In this document: positions 16,391 to 24,548 of the stretch, in pieces
Layout: each line of letters starts with the position of its first letter
Numbering within the stretch: position 1 is the stretch's first letter
Source of the DNA: Gemmatimonadaceae bacterium
GTDB taxonomy: Bacteria > Latescibacterota > UBA2968 > UBA8231
NCBI GenBank assembly: GCA_026706075.1
Contig: JAPOZM010000002.1
Location: 122,526 to 186,525 of the forward strand
DNA: 64,000 nt
Direction of reading: 5' to 3'
The notes under the pieces: model-generated
Database searches by the model: none
Seen by the model: the letters and a program-made list of their open reading frames with translations, nothing else
Told to the model about the DNA's origin: nothing
Translations under genes and position numbers: made by a program

Positions 16391-19120
16391 ATGAGAATCC
16401 CCGCTCACCCCGTCCTGTTGGCCCTGCCCGCTCTGGCTCTGCTCATGGCGGGCGCCCATGCCTCGACCGGTCCGGACGGCAGCGTGGGAGAGGGACCCTC
16501 GGCCGTAACACTCACCGAGGAGGAATACCCCACGTGGAACCTGCCCGATGGCGCCACGGTCCGCCTGGGAAAGGGACGCGTCAGTCGAGGCGAAAGGGCC
16601 GTTGCCTTCTCCCCGGATGGACGATCTCTCGCCGTGGCGACCAACATCGGCGTATGGCTCCACGGCCTGGAGGACCGCGGCAGGCTGACCCTGCTGCCGG
16701 GGGGAGCCCATGCGGTGGCCTTCTCCCCCGATGGCGCCAGGTTCGCATCCGCGTCGGGAGAGATCAGGCTGTGGGACCTGGAAACGGGCACGGTGGCCGC
16801 CACTCTGCCGGCCGCGGCCCGATACCTGACCTTCTCCCCGGACGGCCGCCTCCTCGCCTCCGGCAGAGAGGGGGCCGGGATCCAGCTGTGGGAGGTGGCC
16901 ACGGGGGGCCTGGCTTCCACCCTGCCGGGACAGACCTCGCGGATCACTTCGGTCTCCTTCGCCCCTGGCGGGAGGTTCCTCGCCTCGGGAGACAGGGAAG
17001 GGACGGTCCGGCTCTGGGACCTGGAGTCGGCTACCAGCAGCATCGTCGTCGACCACGGGTACGAGATCCGTTCCGTCTCCTTCTCGCCGGACGGGACGAT
17101 GGTGGCCTCGGCGTCCCGGCAGGAGGTCAACCTCTGGGAGGTGGCCTCCGGCGCCCTTGTCTACGTCCTCGAGGGGAAAGCACTCCAGGTCTTCTCGGTC
17201 TCGTACTCCCGCGATCCGGCGGTTCTCGCCTCGGGGGCATCGTACGGCACCGTCCAGGTATGGAATCTCGCCAGGGCCAAGGTCCGCACCTATTCCGACC
17301 AGGGCGGCTTCGTCGAGTCGCTCGCCTTTTCCCCGGATGGCAGGACCCTCGCCTCGGCCACCGAGGGATCGGTCTTCCTGCGGGACCTGACCACCGGAGA
17401 GGCAACCGCCCTCACGGAGCACATGGAGGTCATCCCCGGCCTGGCCTTTTCGCCCGACGGATCGACGCTGGCGACAACCGCCTACGCCTGGGACGGGTCG
17501 ATCGACCTGTGGGACGTGGCGACGGGACGAAGGACGGCCACCCTCACCGGGGCGAGCCGGGACCGGGCGTTTGCCTTTTCGCCCGATGGCAGGACTCTCG
17601 CTCAAGGGGTCTTTCGCGGCGAGGTGCGGCTGCTGGACGTGGCCACGGGCGCGGTGATCGGCCGTCTCGGGCCCATGCGCACGATCCAGTCGCCGGACCA
17701 TGTGACGGACGTCACGTCCGTAGCCTTTTCACCCGACGGCGGAACCCTGGCGGCAGGGACCGACGAGGATGTGATCTACCTGTGGGACCTGGAGTCGAAA
17801 ACGAGGATCCGCACCCTTCTCGGAGACGTGGACCTGATCTCCTTCGGTCCGGACGGGTTCAACACCATACAGGTAACCCGGCTCCTGTTCTCGCCCGATG
17901 GCAGAACCCTCGCGTCGGGGTCGTCAAGCGGCCAGGTCAGGCTCTGGGACCTGGCGGCGGGCACCTCCACGGCCCCGTCCATCTCCGGGCACGAACATGG
18001 CGTTCTGGCCCTCTCCTTCTCCCCGGACGGCTCGACCCTGGCTTCCGGGTCGAACGATCGCGCCCGTCTCTGGGACGTGGCCGGGGGCGCCAATACCAGG
18101 ATGCTGCACTCGGACTGGGCCCACGGCGTGGATCTCTCCCCCGACGGAACCCTCTTCGCTGCCGGCCACCAGGGCGGGCGGATCAGGCTGTGGGAGGTGG
18201 CCACGGGCGATCCCCTCGCCACCCTGGAAGGACACGCGCACATCGTCAGCCGGGTGGTGTTCTCACCCGACGGCAGGGTCCTCGCTTCCTCCTCCCAGGA
18301 CGGCACCATCCTGCTGTGGGATGTCACGTCCATTCTCCCACACCCCAAAGCGCTGACCGCGGTCGGCGGCGAGGAGCAGGAGGGACCGCTCCAGTCGCAG
18401 CTGGACAATCCCTTCGTGGTCGAAGTGAGAGATCAGCACGGCGACCTCCTCGAAGGCGCCGAGGTCACCTTCGCGGTCACCGCCGGCGGCGGGACCCTGT
18501 CGGCGGCCGTCGACACGACCGACGCGCAGGGCCGCGCCGTCACGACTCTGACCCTGGGGCGCGAACCGGGGACGAACACCGTCGCGGCCGCCGTGGCCGG
18601 GCTGGAGCCGGTGACCTTCACCGCCGGCGCCACGGCCACGCCCGACTTCGACCTCGACGGAGAGATCGGCTTCAACGACTTCTTCCTCTTCGCCCAGGCC
18701 TTCGGCGGCAGCGATCCCCGCTTCGACCTGAACGCCAGCGGCACGGTGGACTTCGCCGACTTCTACCTCTTCGCCGAGCACTTCGGCCAGCCGGCGCGGG
18801 CCCGGCTGCTGGCCATGGCCCGGGAGCGGATCGGGCTGCCCGAGGCACCCGGCCTGCAGCAGAACGCCCCCAACCCCTTCAACAGCCGGACGGTGATCCC
18901 CTGGTTCCAGCTGAGGTCCGGTCCGGCGCGCCTGGAGGTCTTCGCCCTGACGGGCCAGCGGGTGGCGGTGCTGCACGTGGGTCCGCGGGAGGCCGGGATG
19001 CACCGCCTGCGCTGGGATGGCCGGGACGACCAGGGACGGCCGCTGGCCAGCGGCGTCTACGTGTACCGCCTGGTGACGGCAGGGGCCGTGCAGACGCGCA
19101 AGCTCACCCTGCTGCGGTAG
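16391..19120 (+). CDS. Secreted WD40 double-propeller protein with Big domain, dockerin pair and C-terminal sorting domain
   Basis: The 909-residue paralogue of the preceding gene has a signal peptide ending near AHAS (residue 25). I count fourteen WD40 blades between about residues 50 and 650 (last blade GTILLWDVTSI), two seven-bladed propellers' worth. They are followed by one Big-type domain (about 653-750), two dockerin-like EF-hand repeats (DFDLDGEIGFNDF and DLNASGTVDFADF, about 751-805) and the NAPNPFNS C-terminal domain (about 824-909). It lacks the protease domain and corresponds to the C-terminal half of its neighbour, from TWRLPHAATFRLGKG onward. It starts 17 bp after the preceding stop, so the two are probably one operon. 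Confidence 0.88.
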   Translation: MRIPAHPVLLALPALALLMAGAHASTGPDGSVGEGPSAVTLTEEEYPTWNLPDGATVRLGKGRVSRGERAVAFSPDGRSLAVATNIGVWLHGLEDRGRLTLLPGGAHAVAFSPDGARFASASGEIRLWDLETGTVAATLPAAARYLTFSPDGRLLASGREGAGIQLWEVATGGLASTLPGQTSRITSVSFAPGGRFLASGDREGTVRLWDLESATSSIVVDHGYEIRSVSFSPDGTMVASASRQEVNLWEVASGALVYVLEGKALQVFSVSYSRDPAVLASGASYGTVQVWNLARAKVRTYSDQGGFVESLAFSPDGRTLASATEGSVFLRDLTTGEATALTEHMEVIPGLAFSPDGSTLATTAYAWDGSIDLWDVATGRRTATLTGASRDRAFAFSPDGRTLAQGVFRGEVRLLDVATGAVIGRLGPMRTIQSPDHVTDVTSVAFSPDGGTLAAGTDEDVIYLWDLESKTRIRTLLGDVDLISFGPDGFNTIQVTRLLFSPDGRTLASGSSSGQVRLWDLAAGTSTAPSISGHEHGVLALSFSPDGSTLASGSNDRARLWDVAGGANTRMLHSDWAHGVDLSPDGTLFAAGHQGGRIRLWEVATGDPLATLEGHAHIVSRVVFSPDGRVLASSSQDGTILLWDVTSILPHPKALTAVGGEEQEGPLQSQLDNPFVVEVRDQHGDLLEGAEVTFAVTAGGGTLSAAVDTTDAQGRAVTTLTLGREPGTNTVAAAVAGLEPVTFTAGATATPDFDLDGEIGFNDFFLFAQAFGGSDPRFDLNASGTVDFADFYLFAEHFGQPARARLLAMARERIGLPEAPGLQQNAPNPFNSRTVIPWFQLRSGPARLEVFALTGQRVAVLHVGPREAGMHRLRWDGRDDQGRPLASGVYVYRLVTAGAVQTRKLTLLR

Positions 19121-19136
19121 GGACCCGACAGCTCAC

Positions 19137-19155
19137 CGAGCCCGCCGGGGGCTCG
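19137..19155. terminator. Hairpin between convergent genes
   Basis: CGAGCCC (19137-19143) and GGGCTCG (19149-19155) form a perfect 7-bp stem with a 5-base loop between the stops of the WD40 gene (+) and the enolase-superfamily gene (-). No T run is present on either side. It could serve both strands. Confidence 0.45.
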
Positions 19156-19157
19156 CC

Positions 19158-20315
19158 CTACCAGTCGACCACCGAGCCGTCGTCGGCGTCGTACTCCACG
19201 CGGTACGGGCCGGGCTCGCCGACCTGGTCCCTGAGCTTGTCCTCGTCGATGGTGATGCCGAGGCCGGGGCCGGTGGGCAGCAGGCGGTAACCCCCGACGA
19301 CCGGCGGCAGGGGCTCGGCGAGCAGGTCGAGGTACTCCCGGTCGCCGCCCTCCTGGGCGAGGAAGTTGGGGATGCAGGCGGCGATCTGCAGGCTCGCCGC
19401 CAGCGAGCACGGGCCCTGGGGGTTGTGGGGCGCCAGGGGGGTGTAGTAGGACTCGGCCATGCCGGCGATGAGGCGCAGCTCGGTGATGCCGCCGGCGTAG
19501 CAGACGTCGGGCTGCACGATGGTCGCCGCGCGTTTCTCCAGCACGTCGCGGAAGCCCCACTTGGTGAAGATCCGCTCGCCGGTGGCCACGGGCACGTGGG
19601 TCTGGCGCGCCAGCTCGGCCATGACGTCGACGTTGAGGGCCTGCACGATCTCCTCGAAGAACCACGGGTTGTAGGGCTCCAGGGCCTTCATCAGGAGCAG
19701 CGCCGTGGGCGGCTGCACGGCGCCGTGGAAGTCGACGCCGATGTCGACGCCGTCGCCGTGCTTTTCCCGCAGGGCCCGGAAGTACTCGACGCCGGACTCG
19801 ATGGCGCGCGGACCCTCCACGTACTTGTGGGGCTGGCGGCCCTCGACGGGGACTCCCGTCTTCATGGCCGTGACGCCCGTCTCGTCGCTGATCGTGCCGT
19901 AGACGCGCACGCGGTCGCGCGTGGGTCCACCCAGGAGCCGGTAGACGGGCACGCCGAAGCACTTGCCGGTGATGTCCCACAGGGCCTGGTCGATCCCGGA
20001 GAGGATCGCCGTCTTGACCGGGCCGCCGCGGTAGAAGGCGCCCCGGTGGATCGCCTGCCAGTGATGGGCCACCGGGCGCGGGTCCTTGCCCACGAGGTAG
20101 TCGGCGACCTCGTGGGCGCCGGCGGCGCAGGCCCGGGCGTCGTCCTTGAGCATCTCCCCCCAGCCGCTGATGCCGGCGTCGGTGGAGATCTTCACGAAGA
20201 CCCAGGAGTTGCGCAGGACGAAGGTCTCGATCGCCGTGACCTCGATCGACTCGTCCGGGCCGATCGGCCCCTGGCGAAGATCCTGCCGACCCGTGTCGGC
20301 CTCCCTCTCTTCCAT
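19158..20315 (-). CDS. Enolase-superfamily dehydratase (mandelate racemase/muconate lactonizing, D-galactonate dehydratase-like)
   Basis: The 385-residue protein has the capping domain (FVKISTDAGISGWGE) and the barrel ligands of the MR/MLE subgroup: GVDFHG (Asp and His), FFEEIV (Glu), TGERIFTKWG (Glu) and APHNPQGP (His). The DFHG/GER/APHNPQGP combination is that of acid-sugar dehydratases such as DgoD, which remove water from aldonic acids. The C-terminal part ends in a short acidic tail. It is the last gene of the minus-strand sugar cluster, 16 bp after the oxidoreductase gene. An oxidoreductase making a lactone or keto sugar followed by this dehydratase would make chemical sense; the substrate is unknown. 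Confidence 0.82.
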   Translation of the reverse strand: MEEREADTGRQDLRQGPIGPDESIEVTAIETFVLRNSWVFVKISTDAGISGWGEMLKDDARACAAGAHEVADYLVGKDPRPVAHHWQAIHRGAFYRGGPVKTAILSGIDQALWDITGKCFGVPVYRLLGGPTRDRVRVYGTISDETGVTAMKTGVPVEGRQPHKYVEGPRAIESGVEYFRALREKHGDGVDIGVDFHGAVQPPTALLLMKALEPYNPWFFEEIVQALNVDVMAELARQTHVPVATGERIFTKWGFRDVLEKRAATIVQPDVCYAGGITELRLIAGMAESYYTPLAPHNPQGPCSLAASLQIAACIPNFLAQEGGDREYLDLLAEPLPPVVGGYRLLPTGPGLGITIDEDKLRDQVGEPGPYRVEYDADDGSVVDW

Positions 20316-20331
20316 GTCCTTCTCCCCCCTG

Positions 20332-21388
20332 TCAGCGGCGGCGGAAGCGCACCTCGCGGCCGGTCTCCGCGCTCCGGTAGATCCCCTCGAGGATCTTCAT
20401 CACCTTCAGCCCCTGCTCCCCCGTTGCCAGCGGCTTCCGCCGCTCGATGATGCTGTCGACGAACTCGTGGTACGAGGAGGGCGTGGGGTCGGTGCGGTAG
20501 TCGAGGCGTTTGGTGAACATGTCGCCGCCTTCGTCGGTGTAGATCTCGGCCTCGTGGGCGTAATCTTCGCCGGACCGGTGGACCAGCCCGCCCCGGTCGC
20601 CGTAGAGGCGGGTCTCCATCAGTTCCCGCTCCCCCTGGTTCAACGCCCAGCTGGCCTCCAGGATCAGGGTCGCGCCGTTGGCGCACTTCACCAGGCCGCA
20701 GGCCAGGTCCTCCACCGTGTAGCTCTCGCCCGCCTTCCGGGCGATCTCCGGGGCGATGACGCTGTACGTCGATCCGGTGACGGCCACCGGCTCGGGGTAG
20801 CCCATCAGCCACAGAGCCAGATCGAGGCGGTGGACGCCTATGTCGATGAGCGGCCCCCCGCCGGCCCGCTCGCGGTCGGTGAACCAGCCGCCCAGGCCGG
20901 GGATGCCGCGGCGCCGGTGCCACACGCTGCGGCCGAAGTAGATCTCGCCCACGGCGCCGGCGTCGACCTGCCGCTTGAGGGCGTAGCTGGCCTCGGTGAA
21001 GCGGTAGGAGAAGTTGATCATGAGGTTGCGCCGCGCCCGGCGGGCGGCGGCGTTCATGCGCTCCGCTTCCTTCACCGTCATCGCCCATCGGCTTCTCGCA
21101 CAACACGTGGAGGCCGCGCTTCAGGGCGGCGATGGTCACCGGCGCGTGCAGGTGGTTCGGCAGGGCGACGCTGACCCCGTCGAGGGACTCGGCCTCGTAC
21201 ATCTCTTCCGGGTCGGTGTAGGTACGCTCTACCCCCAGTTCCGCCGCCACTTGGGAGAGGCGCCCGGGATCCTGGTCGCAGAGGGCGACGAGATCCGCCC
21301 GGCCATGGGAGTGGTACCCCTCGGCGTGCTCCCGCCCATTGCCCAGGCCGATGACGGCCATCCTCACGTTCCGTTTCCTGCGCGCCAT
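20332..21388 (-). pseudogene. Gfo/Idh/MocA-type oxidoreductase interrupted by a 1-bp frameshift
   Basis: The N-terminal Rossmann part (MARRKRNVRMAVIGLGNG to HVLCEKPMG) starts at 21388 and the C-terminal part (MTVKEAERMNA to FRRR) ends at 20332 in another frame. The break is at the CCC run 21084-21086 (plus strand). Removing one base gives EKPMAMTVKEAERM, the usual continuation after the catalytic EKP lysine. The dimerisation domain is otherwise complete (GGPLIDIGVHRLDLALWL). The corrected protein would have about 350 residues and oxidise a sugar or cyclitol with NAD(P). It may be a sequencing error or a young pseudogene. The start overlaps the stop of the PhyH gene (TGATG). Confidence 0.8.
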
Positions 21389-22155
21389 CAGGGATCCTCC
21401 ACGTCGACGACGGCCCTCGCCTCCGGCGACAGGCGCCGCACGGTCTCCGGGCTCAACCACTTCCGCTGGTCGGTCTGCTGCTTCTCGTCCCGGTGGCAGT
21501 AGTAGCAGTGCAGGGCCGCCCGCCGGGAGTCGCTGCGGTTGAGGGTCCCGCCGTGCCACAGGTGCGAGTTGAAGACGACCACCGTGCCCGCCGGCCCCAG
21601 CAGTTGCACCTGGCCGGGATGGTCGGCCGTGGGGTCCTCCATCGCCTCGCGGGGCAGCTGCCCGCTGCGGTGGGAGCCCGGCACCACGCGCGTGGCCCCG
21701 TTCTCGTCGGTGAAGTCGGTGAGGAGCCAGATCGAGTTGCAGACACGGTACTCGCCGGCCGCCACCCCTTCGCCCCAGTCAGCGTGCAGGCCCTGCAGTC
21801 CCTCTCCGGGCAGGGCGGCGCGGGCGTTGAGGGAGGAGAGCCGGAACCGCGGCCCCAGGACATGGCGGATCGCCGCCAGCAGCCGCGGCTCGGTGATGCA
21901 CTTCTCGAAGACGGGGTCCTTGTCGATGAGGTTGGAGAGCCGCACCGTCCCCTCCTCCTGGTGCACCTCCAGGCCGGCGCGCTCCCCTTCGGCCTCGGCC
22001 AGCTCCTCGAGCCGCCGGCGCCAGGCCGCCGCCTCCTCGGCGGTCAGGACTCCGGGCAGGGGCAGGTAGCCCTGCTCGTCGAGGAACTCCCGCTCCTCCG
22101 CGCTCAGCACGCCGTCGTGGACGCCCAGGCTCTCCAGGGCCTCGAGGATGGTCAT
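21388..22155 (-). CDS. Phytanoyl-CoA dioxygenase (PhyH) family Fe(II)/2-oxoglutarate enzyme
   Basis: The 255-residue protein has the iron facial triad: HAD in GLHADWGEG and the distal His in FNSHLWHGG, with Arg in SRRAAL as the likely 2-oxoglutarate anchor. FLDEQGYLPLPGVLTAEEA at about residues 24-42 is the usual N-terminal segment. It hydroxylates a small molecule; the family's range is wide and the name does not fix the substrate. The start overlaps the stop of the GH-like gene by 4 bp and the stop overlaps the oxidoreductase start, so the three genes are translationally coupled. Confidence 0.85.
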   Translation of the reverse strand: MTILEALESLGVHDGVLSAEEREFLDEQGYLPLPGVLTAEEAAAWRRRLEELAEAEGERAGLEVHQEEGTVRLSNLIDKDPVFEKCITEPRLLAAIRHVLGPRFRLSSLNARAALPGEGLQGLHADWGEGVAAGEYRVCNSIWLLTDFTDENGATRVVPGSHRSGQLPREAMEDPTADHPGQVQLLGPAGTVVVFNSHLWHGGTLNRSDSRRAALHCYYCHRDEKQQTDQRKWLSPETVRRLSPEARAVVDVEDP

Positions 22156-24518
22156 CGCTTGTCTCGCTTCCGGCCGTTCCGAACCCGGATGAGCTTCCAT
22201 CCGAGCGTGGGAAGTGCCTGTTCCAGGGTGCCGTCCCGCATCGGAATGGCCTCGTCCCCGAGGGCGTCTACAGCCCCGGCATCCGACGTCAGCCCCAGCC
22301 GCGCGAGGTCGAGCTCCACGGTGACCTTCCGCTCCTCCCCGTCCATGTTGGAGACCACGGCGAGGACCCCGTTGCGCGGGTGGCGGTAGAGGCTGACGTG
22401 GGCGTTGGCGGGAGAGACGCGCACCACATTTCCGTTGTTCCAGTAGGGAAGCCACTCCGCCTTCTTGCGGCCGAATGTGTCCATGACGCGCCAGATGGAG
22501 GCGGCCAGGTCGAGCTGGTCGTCGGGGTAGTGGGGACGTACCGGGACGTCGTGAAGCAGGGTGAAGGCCCAGGCCTGCTCGTAGGTGTAGGCGGCGCCGG
22601 CGTGGAGGAACTCGGCCGGGACTCCCCACTGGCGGCCCATGAACTCGGCGCGGAAGGCGTCGAGGGGCAGCAGCTCGGCCACGTCGACGCCGCTGCCGAC
22701 GCCCTGGAACTGCTCCCCGTCCCAGTAGCTGGTGGCCCAGCCGAGGGTGGGCATGGTCATGCAGGTCGAGTTGTGGACGTTCACGTGCCCCTTCCGCCGG
22801 CGCGACTTCACGACCTCGTGGATGCGGCGCATGGCGGAGCGCACGGCGAAGATGGGATAGGAAGGGGCGATGCTGCCGTCGGGCCGCACGTGGCCGCAGC
22901 CGTGCTCGGTGTTGCAGCAGCCGAAGGGGTACTCGGTGCCGTCGAGGTAGACGCCGTCGATGCCGAAGTCGTCCATGATGCGGGCCATGCCGTCCACCAG
23001 CAGGTCCTGCCAGGCGCTGTTGAGGCAGACCCGCCACGCCGACTGCTCGGGCTGGGGCTGGTAGTGGAAGACGGGATAGCCGCCCTTGGGCAGGATGAGG
23101 GCGTCCTTGCCCACGGCCTGCCACTCGGAGATGATGTCGGAGATGAGGAAGCCGAAGTAGAGCAGGACCTGCAGGCCCCGCTCCCGGCAGGCGAAGACGA
23201 ACCGGCGGATCTCGTCGCCGTGAGGGGTGCCCGTGTAACCCTCGGCGTCGGACCAGTGCTCGAAGAGGACCACCGCCCGCACCCCGGATTCCGCGCACTT
23301 GTCCAGCAGCGCCTCGGAGACCTCGAGGCGGCCCTCGGTGCTCGACTGACTGATGCACAGGATGCGGTGGTCCCAGGCGTCCTCGCGGATCTCCTTCACG
23401 GGCGTGGCCTGAAAGCCGAAGGTGTAGCTCAGCCGCTCGGTGACCACGCCGCCCGGCGTGAGCGGCTCCAGGTCCTCGGTGCCGAAGCCGGTGAACCCGC
23501 CCCCGGAGGCGGCCCCCGGGACGAGCTTGACCGGCGTGGTGACGTGGTTGATCCGCAGCACCACCCGGTCCTCGCGGCGGACGATCTCGGTGACGCCCCC
23601 GGGGTCGGCCACGTGGAACCCGGCGTCGGACTCGGCGAACCACGAGATCCCGCGCTCCTCGTCGCCCAGCCAGATGTAGGGCCGGAACCCGAGGCGCAGA
23701 TCCCCCTCCGGCAGGGCCCCCACGTTGCGGGCCTCGCCCCAGCTCCCGGGGAAGTGGTAGAGGTAGCGGGCCCGATCCTCGGGCAGGGCCATCTCTACGG
23801 AGAGGGCGTCCAGGCGCACCACCGACCTGGAGGTGATTGACCAGTCGACGCGGACCATGCCGTCGAAGTCGATCTCGGTGCGGGAGGTGAGCACCAGGCC
23901 GGAAGGCGATTCGAAGCGCCGGTCGAAGACCACCTGGTCGTTCCCGGCGGCGACCGGCGCGATCCGTCCGGGGGTCCAGCGGACTTCCTGGCCGTTCACG
24001 GTGGCCGCCGGTCTCAGCGGCGCGGCGAGCATGCGCCGGCCGGCGGAGGTGATCTGGGAGGCGAAGGCGGTCTTGGTGAAGGTGCAGGTCCGCCCCCAGC
24101 AGCCGACGGTCAGACCCTTCGGGGAGGCCGACATCTCCAGCGGCGTCCAGGGCGCCCGCACCTTCCGGGTGATCCCCTCCCGCGAGCCCAGCCACGGGAA
24201 CGGCCCCGGCCACTTGTCCAGCAGCGTCCGCGTGACGAAGCGCACCCCCTCGCGGCTGATGAAGGTCGCCCGGAAGTCACAGCAGCCCGAGGGGATCTCG
24301 CTGGTGTCGAAGCAGACCTCCTCCCGGCCGATCCCCCGGATGACCCGCCGCTGCCGGTCCTCCCCCGACCGCTGGCTGAAGAGGACCAGCTCGACCCGCC
24401 CGCCGGCGGCGAGGTGGGTCTCGCCGAGCAGGTGCACCCGGGCGTGGACCTTCCGGTACTCGTACCGGGTGTAGACGATGAGGGTGACGGCGCGGTCGGA
24501 GGTCAGGGGCTCGGGCAT
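22152..24518 (-). CDS. Glycoside-hydrolase-like TIM-barrel protein (DUF6067-type suspected)
   Basis: The 788-residue protein has no signal peptide. Residues about 1-380 are beta-rich with carbohydrate-sandwich character (GISWFAESDAGFHV). Residues about 390-700 look like a TIM barrel: CISQSSTEGRLEVSEALLDK, VVLFEHWSDAEGY, LLYFGFLIS and MDDFGIDGVYLDGTEYPFG, whose Asp/Glu residues sit where glycosidase acids would be. A small beta domain ends the protein. From memory this resembles large uncharacterised hydrolase-like families such as DUF6067; activity is inferred. It heads the coupled set PhyH, oxidoreductase and dehydratase, suggesting catabolism or modification of a glycoside. Confidence 0.65.
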   Translation of the reverse strand: MPEPLTSDRAVTLIVYTRYEYRKVHARVHLLGETHLAAGGRVELVLFSQRSGEDRQRRVIRGIGREEVCFDTSEIPSGCCDFRATFISREGVRFVTRTLLDKWPGPFPWLGSREGITRKVRAPWTPLEMSASPKGLTVGCWGRTCTFTKTAFASQITSAGRRMLAAPLRPAATVNGQEVRWTPGRIAPVAAGNDQVVFDRRFESPSGLVLTSRTEIDFDGMVRVDWSITSRSVVRLDALSVEMALPEDRARYLYHFPGSWGEARNVGALPEGDLRLGFRPYIWLGDEERGISWFAESDAGFHVADPGGVTEIVRREDRVVLRINHVTTPVKLVPGAASGGGFTGFGTEDLEPLTPGGVVTERLSYTFGFQATPVKEIREDAWDHRILCISQSSTEGRLEVSEALLDKCAESGVRAVVLFEHWSDAEGYTGTPHGDEIRRFVFACRERGLQVLLYFGFLISDIISEWQAVGKDALILPKGGYPVFHYQPQPEQSAWRVCLNSAWQDLLVDGMARIMDDFGIDGVYLDGTEYPFGCCNTEHGCGHVRPDGSIAPSYPIFAVRSAMRRIHEVVKSRRRKGHVNVHNSTCMTMPTLGWATSYWDGEQFQGVGSGVDVAELLPLDAFRAEFMGRQWGVPAEFLHAGAAYTYEQAWAFTLLHDVPVRPHYPDDQLDLAASIWRVMDTFGRKKAEWLPYWNNGNVVRVSPANAHVSLYRHPRNGVLAVVSNMDGEERKVTVELDLARLGLTSDAGAVDALGDEAIPMRDGTLEQALPTLGWKLIRVRNGRKRDKR

Positions 24519-24548
24519 GGACCCTCCTTCAGAGTGGTATGGAACGAA

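Noticed and set aside
12030..19000. Regularly spaced repeats that could suggest a CRISPR array
   Set aside because: They are in frame, vary in length around 120-130 bp and encode WD40 blades; no short constant repeats with unique spacers occur.
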